This document shows positions 42,014 to 50,723 of a stretch of DNA of 64,000 nt, piece after piece (within the stretch, counting starts at the first letter, position 1; each line of letters opens with the position of its first letter). Position numbers and translations under genes: made by a program. The notes under the pieces were generated by a model, which worked only from the letters and a program-made list of their open reading frames with translations, was not told the origin of the DNA and ran no database searches. The DNA is from Amycolatopsis coloradensis (GTDB lineage Bacteria > Actinomycetota > Actinomycetes > Mycobacteriales > Pseudonocardiaceae), in assembly GCF_037997115.1 (NCBI RefSeq), contig NZ_CP150484.1, forward strand, positions 694,121-758,120, given 5' to 3'.

Positions 42014-42062
42014 CGAACGGCGTTCGTTAGACGAACACCGTTCTACAAGCGAACGGTGTTCG
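42014..42062. promoter_or_regulatory. tandem TetR operators in the divergent promoter region
   Basis: Two adjacent inverted repeats: CGAACG-G-CGTTCG (42014-42026, 13 bp) and a 12-bp perfect arm CGAACACCGTTC (42032-42043) pairing with 42051-42062 across 7 bases. All share the half-site CGAAC(G/A)CCGTT or its complement. They lie between the SnoaL-like gene (minus) and tetR (plus), the classical layout of a TetR autoregulatory operator. Confidence 0.75.
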
Positions 42063-42107
42063 CGTCAAGTAGAGTTCCCGCGAACCCCGGATCAGGAGGC
42101 GAACGAA

Positions 42108-42782
42108 GTGAGCAGGCCCCGGCGTCGCGCCGAGAAACCCGTGCTGTCCCAGGAGCTCGTGGTGAAGACGGCACTGGATCTCCTCGCCGCCGAGGGGCTG
42201 GAGGCGGTGAGCATGCGGCGCGTGGCCCAGGCGCTGGAGACCGGCCCGGCGTCGCTCTACGCCCACGTCGCGAACAAGGAAGAGCTCCACGAGCTGATGG
42301 TCGACCACGTCCTCGCCTTCGGCCCGTTCCCGGAACCCGATCCGCGGCGATGGGTCGAACAGGCGAAAGACCTGTTGCGCGACAACGTGCGCGCGCTGAC
42401 GTCGGTTCCGGGGATCGCCAAGATCGCGTGGGCCATCCCCGTCCCGGTCGGCGCGAACGCCCTGCAGCAGGCCGAAGCGATGCTCGCGGTGCTGCGTGCG
42501 GGCGGCCTCGACCTCAAGCGGGCCCTGTTCGCCGCCGACGCGTTATGGCTCTACGCCAAGGCTTTCGCCTACGAAGGCGCCGGCTGGCAACACGGCGACA
42601 TCGACCTGGCCGACCAGGAGGAACGCGGCAAGCGAATGGTCGAATACATGACGTCGTTCCCGCCCGGCGCCTTTCCGAACCTACTGGCTTCGGGTGAATA
42701 CTTCACCGCGGAGACCGCGCAGGAACGGTTCGAGTTCGCCATCGACCTCTTCTTGCGCGGCTTGGCCTCCGCCGCCTCATGA
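42108..42782 (+). CDS. TetR-family regulator (TetR_C type)
   Basis: 224 residues from GTG 42108 (AGGAGG, 8-nt spacing). N-terminal HTH (VVKTALDLLAAEGLEAVSMRRVAQ, shown in part as EAVSMRRVAQAL; ASLYAHVANKEEL) and a C-terminal tetracycline-repressor-type ligand domain (PF02909-like: RALTSVPGIAKIAW; LWLYAKAFAYEG). It probably represses itself and the divergent SnoaL-like gene through the operators at 42014-42062; ligand unknown. Confidence 0.9.
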   Translation: MSRPRRRAEKPVLSQELVVKTALDLLAAEGLEAVSMRRVAQALETGPASLYAHVANKEELHELMVDHVLAFGPFPEPDPRRWVEQAKDLLRDNVRALTSVPGIAKIAWAIPVPVGANALQQAEAMLAVLRAGGLDLKRALFAADALWLYAKAFAYEGAGWQHGDIDLADQEERGKRMVEYMTSFPPGAFPNLLASGEYFTAETAQERFEFAIDLFLRGLASAAS

Positions 42783-42869
42783 TCTGACGTGGCGACGTGT
42801 TGCGAAAGGACGGCGTGCCCAGGTGAGCGTCGGTCGGGTCGGCCGGGCGCGGGCGGCGGTTTCGCGTGT

Positions 42870-42970
42870 CTGGATGGACGACACACGTGATCGACCGGAC
42901 GACTCGCGGCGGAGCCTCGGCCCCGGGCGTGTCGTCCATCCAGTCACGCGTGTCGTCCGCCGGATCACGC
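42870..42970. repeat. 21-bp period repeat with inverted copies (copy 2)
   Basis: Two units in direct orientation (GGACGACACACGTGATC, then GGACGACTCGCGG) are followed by two in inverted orientation (GTGTCGTCC at 42929 and again at 42950, exactly 21 bp apart). The 15-bp arm CTGGATGGACGACAC (42870-42884) pairs perfectly with 42929-42943, so the whole element can fold. It lies in the convergent gap between tetR and the GNAT operon and shares 20 bases (one mismatch) with 17653-17672. Confidence 0.7.
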
Positions 42971-42987
42971 GCGGCGGTCGGGCGAGC

Positions 42988-44007
42988 TCAGAGCAGCGCG
43001 ACCGCGGCCGCGTACTGCGGCACCAGATGCGCCCCCAGCGAAGCCTTCATCTCCGACATCTTCTTCCCGAACACCACCTGCGGCCGCCCGGTTTCCACCG
43101 CCCACCGCACCGTTTCGCCGTAGAAGTGGAAGTACAGATTGGGCCGCCCGCCGAGTTCCGGCGGCAGCGCCGCCCAGTGGCGGGCGATCGGCAACGCCGG
43201 GTGGTCGAGAAGGGTCGCGACGGCGATCGCCCGGCCCGTCGCCGTCTCACGGTATTCGATGACGTGCACGTCCGGCTGTCGCAGGAGGGCACCCACGTAC
43301 CCCACGAACGCCGGGAGCGGCACGATCGGCACGTCGTGGTGTTTGGATTCGTTGTGCCGCAGCAGTTCCGCGATCTCGACCGGATCGGCCTCGGCACCCG
43401 GCCGCACGCGCACCTCGATCGACGGGTCGGCATCGAAGGTCCGGAAGATCTTGCGCAGGTTCTGTTTGCGTTTCCTGGCCAGCGAGTTCATCCAGTCGTC
43501 CCGGCTCGAGAACGGCGAGACGTCGAGGATCGCGACGTCCTCGGTCCGCCGCACCATCTTCAGCCCGCCGCGGACACTGTCCACTCCGGACTCACCGACC
43601 TGGCGCACCAGCAGCGCGCGCAGGCCGAAACCGAGTTCCGCGCGCATGGCCGGGACGAACGAGTCCAGCAGCATGCCGACGCCGCCGTCCCCGTCCGCGC
43701 CGTCGAACCACCAGCCCGGCATCGCCCCCGAGCCGGGGGACCGCACGTCGAGCCCGCCGAACCGACCGCGTCCCATCGGCCGGGCGAACCGGTGCCGCCG
43801 GGTGAGTCCGGTGACCCAAGCGGAGCTGACCACGCCCCGCGGTTCCCCGTCTTCGAGCAGGACCGTGACCGGCTGCTCGGTGCGCGCCGCCCACGCCTGG
43901 GTGGTGAGCACCTCCCAGCTCCAGTCCGCCCGCAGACCGGCCTTGGCCCGCAGCGATTTCCAGTACGCGGGCTCCGGATCACGGCGCGGGTCCAGCACGT
44001 CGATCAC
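42988..44007 (-). CDS. GNAT/FemAB-like acyltransferase, paralogue 1
   Basis: 339 residues from GTG 44005-44007, overlapping the upstream gene's stop (GTGA). An N-terminal half and a C-terminal GNAT-type domain: WMNSLARKRKQNLRKIFRTF basic region, then LYFHFYGETVRWAVETG and FGKKMSEMKASLGAHLVP, which match the C-terminal signature of FemAB-like/peptidogalycan (PF13480/PF04339-type) transferases. Such enzymes transfer an aminoacyl or acyl group to a cell-surface or secondary-metabolite acceptor. Third of three tandem paralogues; donor and acceptor unknown. Confidence 0.75.
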   Translation of the reverse strand: MIDVLDPRRDPEPAYWKSLRAKAGLRADWSWEVLTTQAWAARTEQPVTVLLEDGEPRGVVSSAWVTGLTRRHRFARPMGRGRFGGLDVRSPGSGAMPGWWFDGADGDGGVGMLLDSFVPAMRAELGFGLRALLVRQVGESGVDSVRGGLKMVRRTEDVAILDVSPFSSRDDWMNSLARKRKQNLRKIFRTFDADPSIEVRVRPGAEADPVEIAELLRHNESKHHDVPIVPLPAFVGYVGALLRQPDVHVIEYRETATGRAIAVATLLDHPALPIARHWAALPPELGGRPNLYFHFYGETVRWAVETGRPQVVFGKKMSEMKASLGAHLVPQYAAAVALL

Positions 44008-45047
44008 CAGCGCGTCACCGGCCTCGGCACGATGACCCCGAGCAGCGGGACCGGCTGGAAACCGAGTGTCGCCTTGAGCTCGGTCAGCCCCCGGCCCATC
44101 GACAGCGACTTCCGGTTGCCGTCGATCATGTAGCGCACGTTCCGCACGACAGCCTCGAAGTAGAGGTGCTTCGGCCGTCCCTCCTCCGGGGCCAGCGCGG
44201 CCCAATGCTGGTGCAGCGGCGCGACGGGATGGTCGAGCACGTTGGTGAACGCGAGCAGCCTGCCCTCGCCGTCATGGTAGGTCGAGGTGATCACGTCCGG
44301 CCTGCGCACGAGTTCCCCGAGGTATTCGGCGGTGACCGGACCGCGCCGGTCGAACTTCACCGGTCCCATCCGTTCACGATGCTCCCGCAGCATGGTGGCC
44401 AGCTCCAGCGCGTCGAGGTCGGTGCGGGCGGCCTCGGTGCGGACGATCACGTCCGGGTCGGCGGCGATCTTCTTCGACTGACCGCGCAGGCTCAGCCGCC
44501 TGCTCCGGCGCAGGGACGCCAGCCATCCGTCGACGTCGACGAACCGGTTCTCCAGCACCGACGTCGGCATCGTGTCGCGCACGGGCCTGCCCCGGCCGGT
44601 CAGCATGTCGAGCGACTCAGGCTCGACGGTCCGGTAGAGGACGCCCAGGCACCCCGGCCCGGTGAAGCGGCACACGGCGCGCTCGAACCGGCGCATGATC
44701 TCCCGCCGGTCGGCGACGTCGACACCGTCCGCGAACAGCCACGGCGGGTATCCGGAAAGCCACGCGTGCTGCACCTCGGCCCAACGCGGCCCGAGCCGCG
44801 CCACGCCGCGCACGGCGCCGGGACGATCCGGGGAGACCGGGGCGCACAGCATCGCCAGTACCGCGGCGACGATCTCACCCCCGTCCCTGATCACGGTGAG
44901 CACGTTCGGGCTGGGGGAAAAACGCGACTCCACCCGCAGCAATCCGTAGTCCCACGGGACCGGGGCCTGCTGCGCGGCGAGGAATCCCGCCCAGTCCTCG
45001 GGTTCCGGATCGATCCGCGGGTCGAGCACCCGCACTTCCCAGGTCAT
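44004..45047 (-). CDS. GNAT/FemAB-like acyltransferase, paralogue 2
   Basis: 347 residues beginning MTWEVRVLDPRIDPEPEDW, with ATG 45045-45047 overlapping the previous stop (ATGA). Shares with paralogue 3 the block PRWAEVQHAWLSGYPPWLF, RRFERAVCRFTGPGCLGVLYR and with all three the C-terminal LYFEAVVRNVRYMIDG plus GRGLTELKATLGF. The conserved glycine and lysine near the end fit acyl-CoA or aminoacyl-tRNA-type binding of the GNAT fold, but no donor can be assigned. Confidence 0.75.
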   Translation of the reverse strand: MTWEVRVLDPRIDPEPEDWAGFLAAQQAPVPWDYGLLRVESRFSPSPNVLTVIRDGGEIVAAVLAMLCAPVSPDRPGAVRGVARLGPRWAEVQHAWLSGYPPWLFADGVDVADRREIMRRFERAVCRFTGPGCLGVLYRTVEPESLDMLTGRGRPVRDTMPTSVLENRFVDVDGWLASLRRSRRLSLRGQSKKIAADPDVIVRTEAARTDLDALELATMLREHRERMGPVKFDRRGPVTAEYLGELVRRPDVITSTYHDGEGRLLAFTNVLDHPVAPLHQHWAALAPEEGRPKHLYFEAVVRNVRYMIDGNRKSLSMGRGLTELKATLGFQPVPLLGVIVPRPVTRW

Positions 45048-46147
45048 CGGCCCAGCACCGGTCTCGGCACGGCGACCGACACCAGGGACCTGGTGCCGAA
45101 GCCGAGCGGGGTCTTGTTCTCCAGCATCGCACGGCCGGCGGTCAGTTCGGGGCGCCGATGCGTGATCATGTGCTCCACTCCCCTGGCGTAAAAGTCGACA
45201 TAGAGCCCTTTTCGTCCGCCTCCCGCGCTCGGCAGCGCGGCCCACTGGTGCAGCGCGCAGCCGCCTTCGGCGTCGAACACCGTGCCGAATCCCAGCAGGC
45301 GCCCGGATCCGTCGCGGTAGGTACGGGTGATGACGTCCGGACGACGGATGAGCGCGTCCAGATAGGACGGTGCGATCGGGCTGCGGGTGTCCATGTGCAG
45401 TCCGCCGAACCTTGACCGCTGTCCTCCGGCCCAGGCGCGATCGTCCTGCCTGGAGCGGTGGGCGTTGAGCAGCACGGCGAGTTCGTGGCAGTCCAGGTCC
45501 CGGCGGGCCGACTCCGCCTCGGTGCGCAGGTCCCCATCTTCACGCAGTTCGTGCAGTGTCTTGCGGATCCCGTCGTCGAGCGACCGTTCCCAGTCGTCCA
45601 CAGTGGAGTAGTCGTTGGTCAATACGGCGGCCGGGTCGATCTCGCGGGTCATCCGACCGCGGCCTTCCAGCGCCGGAAGGAGTTCCGGATTCATCGCACG
45701 GTAGATCAAGCCCAGCAGTCCCGGGCCGAGGTGGGCGCACAGTGCCCGTTCGAACCGGCGGACCACTTCCCGCCGCTCGGTCTCGTCCAGTCGCTCGTCG
45801 AGCACCCCGGCGGGATACCCGCTGAGCTGCCAGAGGTAGGCCTCCGCCCAGCGAGGGCGGAACCGCCCACCCAGGACGGACAGCGGCGCGAACTCACCCG
45901 CTCGCCAGCTCCGGCACACCATCACGGTGAACGCGCCGACGATCGTCCCGTTCCGGCGGAGCACCGCGAGTACCGCGGGGTTCTTCGCCATCCAGGCTTC
46001 CCTGCGCAGGACCTCGTACTCCCACACCGGCCACAACCGCGCCCGCCGCAGGAACCCGCTCCAGCCTTCGGGTTCGGCCGCGCTTCGCGGATCGAGCACC
46101 TCGACCTCGAACGTGGTGCTCCGTGCCGCCACCTTCATGGTCCCCAT
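45044..46147 (-). CDS. GNAT/FemAB-like acyltransferase, paralogue 3
   Basis: 367 residues; ATG 46145-46147 overlaps the stop of the PaaK-like gene by one base (TGATG); an ATG three codons later is possible. Shares PRWAEAYLWQLSGYPAGVL, RRFERALCAHLGPGLLGLIYR and the C-terminal LYVDFYARGVEHMITH and GRAMLENKTPLGF with the paralogues. These tandem copies suggest successive modification of one acceptor, as FemX/A/B add residues one by one in staphylococci; this is an analogy only. Confidence 0.75.
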   Translation of the reverse strand: MGTMKVAARSTTFEVEVLDPRSAAEPEGWSGFLRRARLWPVWEYEVLRREAWMAKNPAVLAVLRRNGTIVGAFTVMVCRSWRAGEFAPLSVLGGRFRPRWAEAYLWQLSGYPAGVLDERLDETERREVVRRFERALCAHLGPGLLGLIYRAMNPELLPALEGRGRMTREIDPAAVLTNDYSTVDDWERSLDDGIRKTLHELREDGDLRTEAESARRDLDCHELAVLLNAHRSRQDDRAWAGGQRSRFGGLHMDTRSPIAPSYLDALIRRPDVITRTYRDGSGRLLGFGTVFDAEGGCALHQWAALPSAGGGRKGLYVDFYARGVEHMITHRRPELTAGRAMLENKTPLGFGTRSLVSVAVPRPVLGR

Positions 46148-46923
46148 CACGTGAGCACGACCGGTGTCCCGTGTCGCGGGCACGGCGCGATCTCACCACG
46201 GACGCCGCCCGCCGGGAGCACGTCCACGAACCGCGGGGAATCCTGCCGCAGCAGTGTGAACGCGAGACCGCCCGGCGTCGCGCGCGCGTAGACGCGGGGC
46301 CAGTCGAGGTGCCATCGGCCGCATTCCTCGATCGCGCCCAGGTAGCCCAGCGCCGGATCGTGGAGCACTCCGTACGGGCCGGAGTCCATTGTGTCCAGTT
46401 CTCGTCGCGGTACGGATTCGACCCGGTACGCACGGTCTTCGGGCAGCGCCGCCGCGAAGACGGCGAGCTGCTTGTCGTCACCGACCGCGAGCACGCGGCG
46501 ACCGCGACGGAGGTGGGACGACAGTTCCGCCAGGACACTCGGCGCCGGTACGTCAGGATCCACCACGCAGCAACGAACTCCACGCGGAAGGTCCACCGGT
46601 GCCCGCGCCTCGTCCCCGCCGAGCACGACGACCAGTGCGTCTCCGGTCACCGAACGTGCCTTACGCAGCACGGGACCCAGCCCACGGCTCGGCTCGATCC
46701 GTTGGGTGCCACCGGCGAGCGGTACCAGGTCGACGATCTTGTGCACCGCCTCGGCCAGCGGCGCCGCGCCGGAATCCGTCCCGGTGCGACCGGGCACCAG
46801 CACGGGATCCGTTCTGCCGTCGAGTGCCCAGCGCTCCCGGTAGAACGGCACCGTCGCGAAGGCCGACCGCACGGACCGCCGGTAGGCAGCCCGCCAGGCA
46901 GCATTCACCCCCACAGTCCACAT
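46147..46923 (-). CDS. unrecognised protein with PaaK-like N-terminal motif
   Basis: 258 residues from ATG 46921-46923 (first of the minus-strand operon; no clear ribosome-binding site). The N-terminal RRSVRSAFATVPFYRERW is the hallmark start of phenylacetate-CoA-ligase-type adenylating enzymes (R..PFYRE), and the C-terminal ECGRWHLDW, CPRHGTPVVL resembles their end, but the length is about half of a functional ligase and no AMP-binding P-loop (SSGTTG type) is present. It may be a degenerate adenylation-like protein that positions a substrate. Function unknown. Confidence 0.6.
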   Translation of the reverse strand: MWTVGVNAAWRAAYRRSVRSAFATVPFYRERWALDGRTDPVLVPGRTGTDSGAAPLAEAVHKIVDLVPLAGGTQRIEPSRGLGPVLRKARSVTGDALVVVLGGDEARAPVDLPRGVRCCVVDPDVPAPSVLAELSSHLRRGRRVLAVGDDKQLAVFAAALPEDRAYRVESVPRRELDTMDSGPYGVLHDPALGYLGAIEECGRWHLDWPRVYARATPGGLAFTLLRQDSPRFVDVLPAGGVRGEIAPCPRHGTPVVLT

Positions 46924-47194
46924 GGCGCGCAAGCCTGCGTCATCGACGCCGGTTTGGGAATACCCCGCGCCGGGTTCATCCGGTTTTCGGCCGACTTCCC
47001 ACCTTTTCGACTGAGCTGAAAGGACGAACTTGCGGATTCCGCTGGCGGGAACAAAGCGAGTCTGCCTATAACACGGGAACTTTCGAGCCGGCACGACCTG
47101 CCGGACGCCTGGGGCCAAGGGGACTCATGAACCGTGAAAACACAACGCGTGACGCTACGAACACGATAGCGCACTCACCGCAGGGATACGACAG

Positions 47195-49429
47195 ATGAGC
47201 TGGCCGGCCCCCGGCCCCGCGGAAAGCGGACTCACCGTAGTCGTCCCGTGCTTCAACGAAGTCGACAACGTCGAGCCCTCCTATCAGGAGATCGTCGCCG
47301 AGTTGGGAAATCTCCCACTCGAACTGCTCTATGTGGACGATGGGAGTACCGACGGGACGCTGGACGTCATCCGGGCACTCGCGCACACCGACCCCCGGGT
47401 GCGGTACGTGTCCTTCACCAGGAACTTCGGCTTCGAGGCGGCCTTTTCCGCCGGTTATCGGTACGCGGGGAAACCGTGGCTCCTGCACATCGACGCCGAC
47501 CAGCAGTTCCCAGCCTCCGAAGCGGGGAAATTGATCACCGCCGCCGAGGCGGGCAACGACGCCGTTTTCGGTGTTCGCACCAATAGGCAAGATCCCTTAC
47601 CAAGACGCTGGGGTACCGCCGCCTTCCATTTCCTCGGCCGCCGCGTGCTGCGCATCGAGATCCCGCCCGGCGCGACGGCGTTCCGCCTGGTGCGCACGGA
47701 GCTCGCGCGCAAGATCGTCGATCTCCGGCTGGGCACCCCGTACTTCCTCGCCACCGTGCCGAGACTGACCAGCCGCTACACCACCGTCCAGGTGGCACAC
47801 CGGGCCCGTGAGCGCGGTGAGTCCAAAGTGGGCTTCGGTTTCCTTTCCTCGCACGCCATCGAGCTGTTCGTCGGATTCACCCGGCGGCTGACGACGGTGG
47901 CTTCGAGCACGGCGATGCTGACCGCCGGGGTCTCGGTACTCGCCGGGATCGCGGCCGCCACCGGGCTTCTCGGACTGACCGCCGCGTCGGCGCTGACGTT
48001 CGTCCTGTTCTCCGTACTGCTCACGGTGCTCGCGTTGACCGTCCGCTACCTGGTCGTGGTCGGCGCCGGACAGCCGCGGCCACGGCAGTTCTACATCAGG
48101 GAAGCCAACTTCCCGGTCGACGAGGACGACCGGCTCTACGCCTCGGCCATGGCCGAGATCCATCCTGGGGAAAGGCAAGCGGGAGTGAAGAAAACCGAAG
48201 ACACGGCGGCCGCACGGAGCCTGGTGATCCTGGGCGGCGCCGACGGTTCGGTCAGCACGTACCACCGGGCGCGGGAACTCGGTTTCCGCACCATCTGCGT
48301 GGACGTCCGCACGAGCGCGCCCGCCGTGGCGCTGGCCGACGAGTTCGTCCAGGTCAGCGTCCGCGCGCCGGAGCAGATCGCGGCGGCACTCGAAGGACGG
48401 GACGACATCGCCGGGGTGCTCTGTCCGGCCAGTGACGTCGGGCTGCCCGCGCTCGCCTGGCTCACCCGGCACTGGGGCCTGCCGGACCCGCTGCCCGAGG
48501 CCGCCGTCGCCGCTTCGGTCGACAAGTCCGTCTTCCGCGAACTCTGTGACAGGCTGCGCCTGCCGACTTACCGGAGTGTCGGCGGGAAACCGGGCCCGGA
48601 TCTCGCGCTCGCCGCGCAGCAGCTGCGGTTTCCCACGCTGGTGAAACCGGTCGACTCCTCCGGCAGCCGCGGTGTCGTCTCGTGCGCGAGCCCCGGCGGC
48701 CTGACCACCGCTTTCTCCGACTCGCTCGCGTTCTCACCGTCCGGCAAGCTGGTCGTCGAGGAACATCTCGACGGCTCGCACTACACGATCGAAGCGCTCG
48801 TGGTCGACGGCCGGATCGTGTTCCACGCGGTCACCCGCCGCACGCTGACCCCGCCGCCGTTCTTCGTGACGGCGTCCCACCTGTTGCCCGCCGGGCTGCC
48901 GCCGGTGGTCGACCGCGCGCTGCCGGTGATGCTGGCCGCGTTGTGCGCCGAACTCGGTTACCGCACCGGGCCGCTGACGCTCGACGCGGTACTCGGCCGT
49001 GACGGGAAGTTCTACCTGATCGAGATGGGCGCCCGGATGGGCGGGAACGGCCTGGCCGAGGCGATCGAGCACAGCACCGGCGTCGACCTGATCGCCGCGG
49101 GGATCGCCGCCGCGACCGGCGGTGAGGTCGTGCTCTCGCCGCGCGCCCCGCGACCGACGCTCATCCACATCCTCGCCTCCGACCGCGGCGGCCGGATCGT
49201 GCGCATCGAAGGCGTCGACGAGGTCCGCGCCATGCCCGCGGTGCACAACCTGGAACTGTTCGCGGAGCAGGACTCCTACGTCAAACCGTACGAGCAGGCG
49301 GGCTACAAGATGGGGTACGCCGTGCTTTCCGCGCCGACCGTGCCCGAGGTGCTCGCGGCGGAGGACGAGTTGCGTGGCACGCTGAAGTTCCTGCTCGACG
49401 AGCAGGGAATGGCGGTACCGCTCCCTTGA
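47195..49429 (+). CDS. GT2 polyprenyl-phosphate glycosyltransferase fused to ATP-grasp ligase
   Basis: 744 residues. Residues 12-230 are a GT2 glycosyltransferase of the dolichol-phosphate-mannose/ArnC type (VVVPCFNEVDNV, YVDDGSTDGT, the metal motif DAD at 100-102). Two TM helices follow (about 237-260 and 265-290). From about 343 there is an ATP-grasp ligase: a preATP-grasp Rossmann segment (LVILGGADG), K484 in LVKPVDSSGSRG, E522/E523 in VVEEHLDGSHY and the metal site E610 in LIEMGARMGGNG. The fusion joins lipid-linked sugar transfer and ATP-dependent C-N (or C-O) ligation. First gene of the plus-strand operon. Confidence 0.85.
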   Translation: MSWPAPGPAESGLTVVVPCFNEVDNVEPSYQEIVAELGNLPLELLYVDDGSTDGTLDVIRALAHTDPRVRYVSFTRNFGFEAAFSAGYRYAGKPWLLHIDADQQFPASEAGKLITAAEAGNDAVFGVRTNRQDPLPRRWGTAAFHFLGRRVLRIEIPPGATAFRLVRTELARKIVDLRLGTPYFLATVPRLTSRYTTVQVAHRARERGESKVGFGFLSSHAIELFVGFTRRLTTVASSTAMLTAGVSVLAGIAAATGLLGLTAASALTFVLFSVLLTVLALTVRYLVVVGAGQPRPRQFYIREANFPVDEDDRLYASAMAEIHPGERQAGVKKTEDTAAARSLVILGGADGSVSTYHRARELGFRTICVDVRTSAPAVALADEFVQVSVRAPEQIAAALEGRDDIAGVLCPASDVGLPALAWLTRHWGLPDPLPEAAVAASVDKSVFRELCDRLRLPTYRSVGGKPGPDLALAAQQLRFPTLVKPVDSSGSRGVVSCASPGGLTTAFSDSLAFSPSGKLVVEEHLDGSHYTIEALVVDGRIVFHAVTRRTLTPPPFFVTASHLLPAGLPPVVDRALPVMLAALCAELGYRTGPLTLDAVLGRDGKFYLIEMGARMGGNGLAEAIEHSTGVDLIAAGIAAATGGEVVLSPRAPRPTLIHILASDRGGRIVRIEGVDEVRAMPAVHNLELFAEQDSYVKPYEQAGYKMGYAVLSAPTVPEVLAAEDELRGTLKFLLDEQGMAVPLP

Positions 49430-50703
49430 CCGGAACCTCGCTCACCGGTGCCGGCACCGCGTCGATCGCGGCGCCGAAGCGGTCGATGGTGCTCCGGCTG
49501 CTCGCCGGGCGTGGCGTCTTCCGGCTGGCGATCCAGGCGATGGGCCTGGTGCTGGTCACCGCGTGGGGTGCGCACGACTACGGCCGGTTCGCCACCGCGC
49601 TCGGGCTGATGACCTGGCTCAACTTCGTGCCGTCCGCGGCGGAGAAGTCGGCGTTGAAATGCCTGCCCCGGCTGCGGATTACGCGGGACGCGGTCGCGGC
49701 GCTGGCCGTCCGCGTCGCCGTCGTCCCGGTTCTGGTGGTCCTGGCGGCGATGGCGGTCGCGCTGATCGTCGCACCGGACTCGGACGCCGCGCTGTACCTG
49801 ACGGCCGCGGGCTGGTCGATCTCCGGTGGCCTCCTGATGACGGTCTCCGGCCTGCACCGCTTCACCGGTAGGTCCACTTTGGACGCTCTGGCGTTCACCG
49901 CGGGAGCACTGGTGGTCGGCGCCGTGACGGTGGGCACCTGGTTCGTCCGCTGGCCGCCGTTGACCCACCTCGGCCTGCTGCTCGGCGGGATCCTGCTCAT
50001 CCTCGGTTTCTCCGCGGCGCTGCTGCCGAGGAAGTGGCTGCGCGTCCAACGGATCGAGGGACACCGGCTCCTGCCCGCGTTCGGCCGGACCACCGTGCTG
50101 CTCGGGATGACCGAGGTGCTGGACGTCCTCGCGACGTCGACGGTGTTCGGGGTGCTGGCACTGGCGGGCCGGACCGTCGACAGTGGACCGTTCTACGTCG
50201 CCTTGCTGGCCGGCAGCGCGTTCTGCTCGCTGCTGTTCTATCAGCTCCGGGTGCACCAGCCGTCGATTTCGGCGCGGCTGCGCGGAAGCGGGGCGGCGGC
50301 GGGCAGGGCCCGCGCGGTCGCACTGCTGAAGCTGGTCGAACGGGGCTCGCTCGCGTTCCTCGTCCTGGTGGGCCTCGCCTTCGTGATCCCGGTGGCCCGC
50401 CCGGTGCTGACCGCTGAAGACACCGTCGGCGCGTACGTGGTCCTCGGTGTCTTCGTCCTGGTCGAGACGGTGTTGTTCGCTGTCCAGCTCTACGCGGGCT
50501 TCCTGATCGAGAACACCAACAGCAAGGTCCTCACGCTCACCGCGTCGGCGTCGATCGCCGGTCTGCTCGCCACCCCGTCGGCCGCCGCCGCGCTCGTGCC
50601 GGCGATGGGGCCGGTCGGCGGGTTCGCCGCACTCGTCTTCGCGATCGGCGCGCGGGCGATCGTCCTCCGGCGGCTGCTGCGCCGCCACCACCCCGAACTC
50701 TGA
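49426..50703 (+). CDS. flippase-like polytopic membrane protein
   Basis: 425 residues with about 10-12 TM helices, no signal peptide. The start is TTG 49426 overlapping the upstream stop (TTGA); ATG 49486 is an alternative. The pattern (GHDYGRFATALGLMTWLNFV-like N-terminus, given as AWGAHDYGRFATAL; basic loops; C-terminal ARAIVLRRLLRRHH) resembles MOP/Wzx-type polysaccharide or lipid-linked oligosaccharide flippases, which would fit a glycosyltransferase upstream. Family assignment is tentative. Confidence 0.7.
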   Translation: MTGTSLTGAGTASIAAPKRSMVLRLLAGRGVFRLAIQAMGLVLVTAWGAHDYGRFATALGLMTWLNFVPSAAEKSALKCLPRLRITRDAVAALAVRVAVVPVLVVLAAMAVALIVAPDSDAALYLTAAGWSISGGLLMTVSGLHRFTGRSTLDALAFTAGALVVGAVTVGTWFVRWPPLTHLGLLLGGILLILGFSAALLPRKWLRVQRIEGHRLLPAFGRTTVLLGMTEVLDVLATSTVFGVLALAGRTVDSGPFYVALLAGSAFCSLLFYQLRVHQPSISARLRGSGAAAGRARAVALLKLVERGSLAFLVLVGLAFVIPVARPVLTAEDTVGAYVVLGVFVLVETVLFAVQLYAGFLIENTNSKVLTLTASASIAGLLATPSAAAALVPAMGPVGGFAALVFAIGARAIVLRRLLRRHHPEL

Positions 50704-50723
50704 ACGTCGCACTGGAGAAGGAA

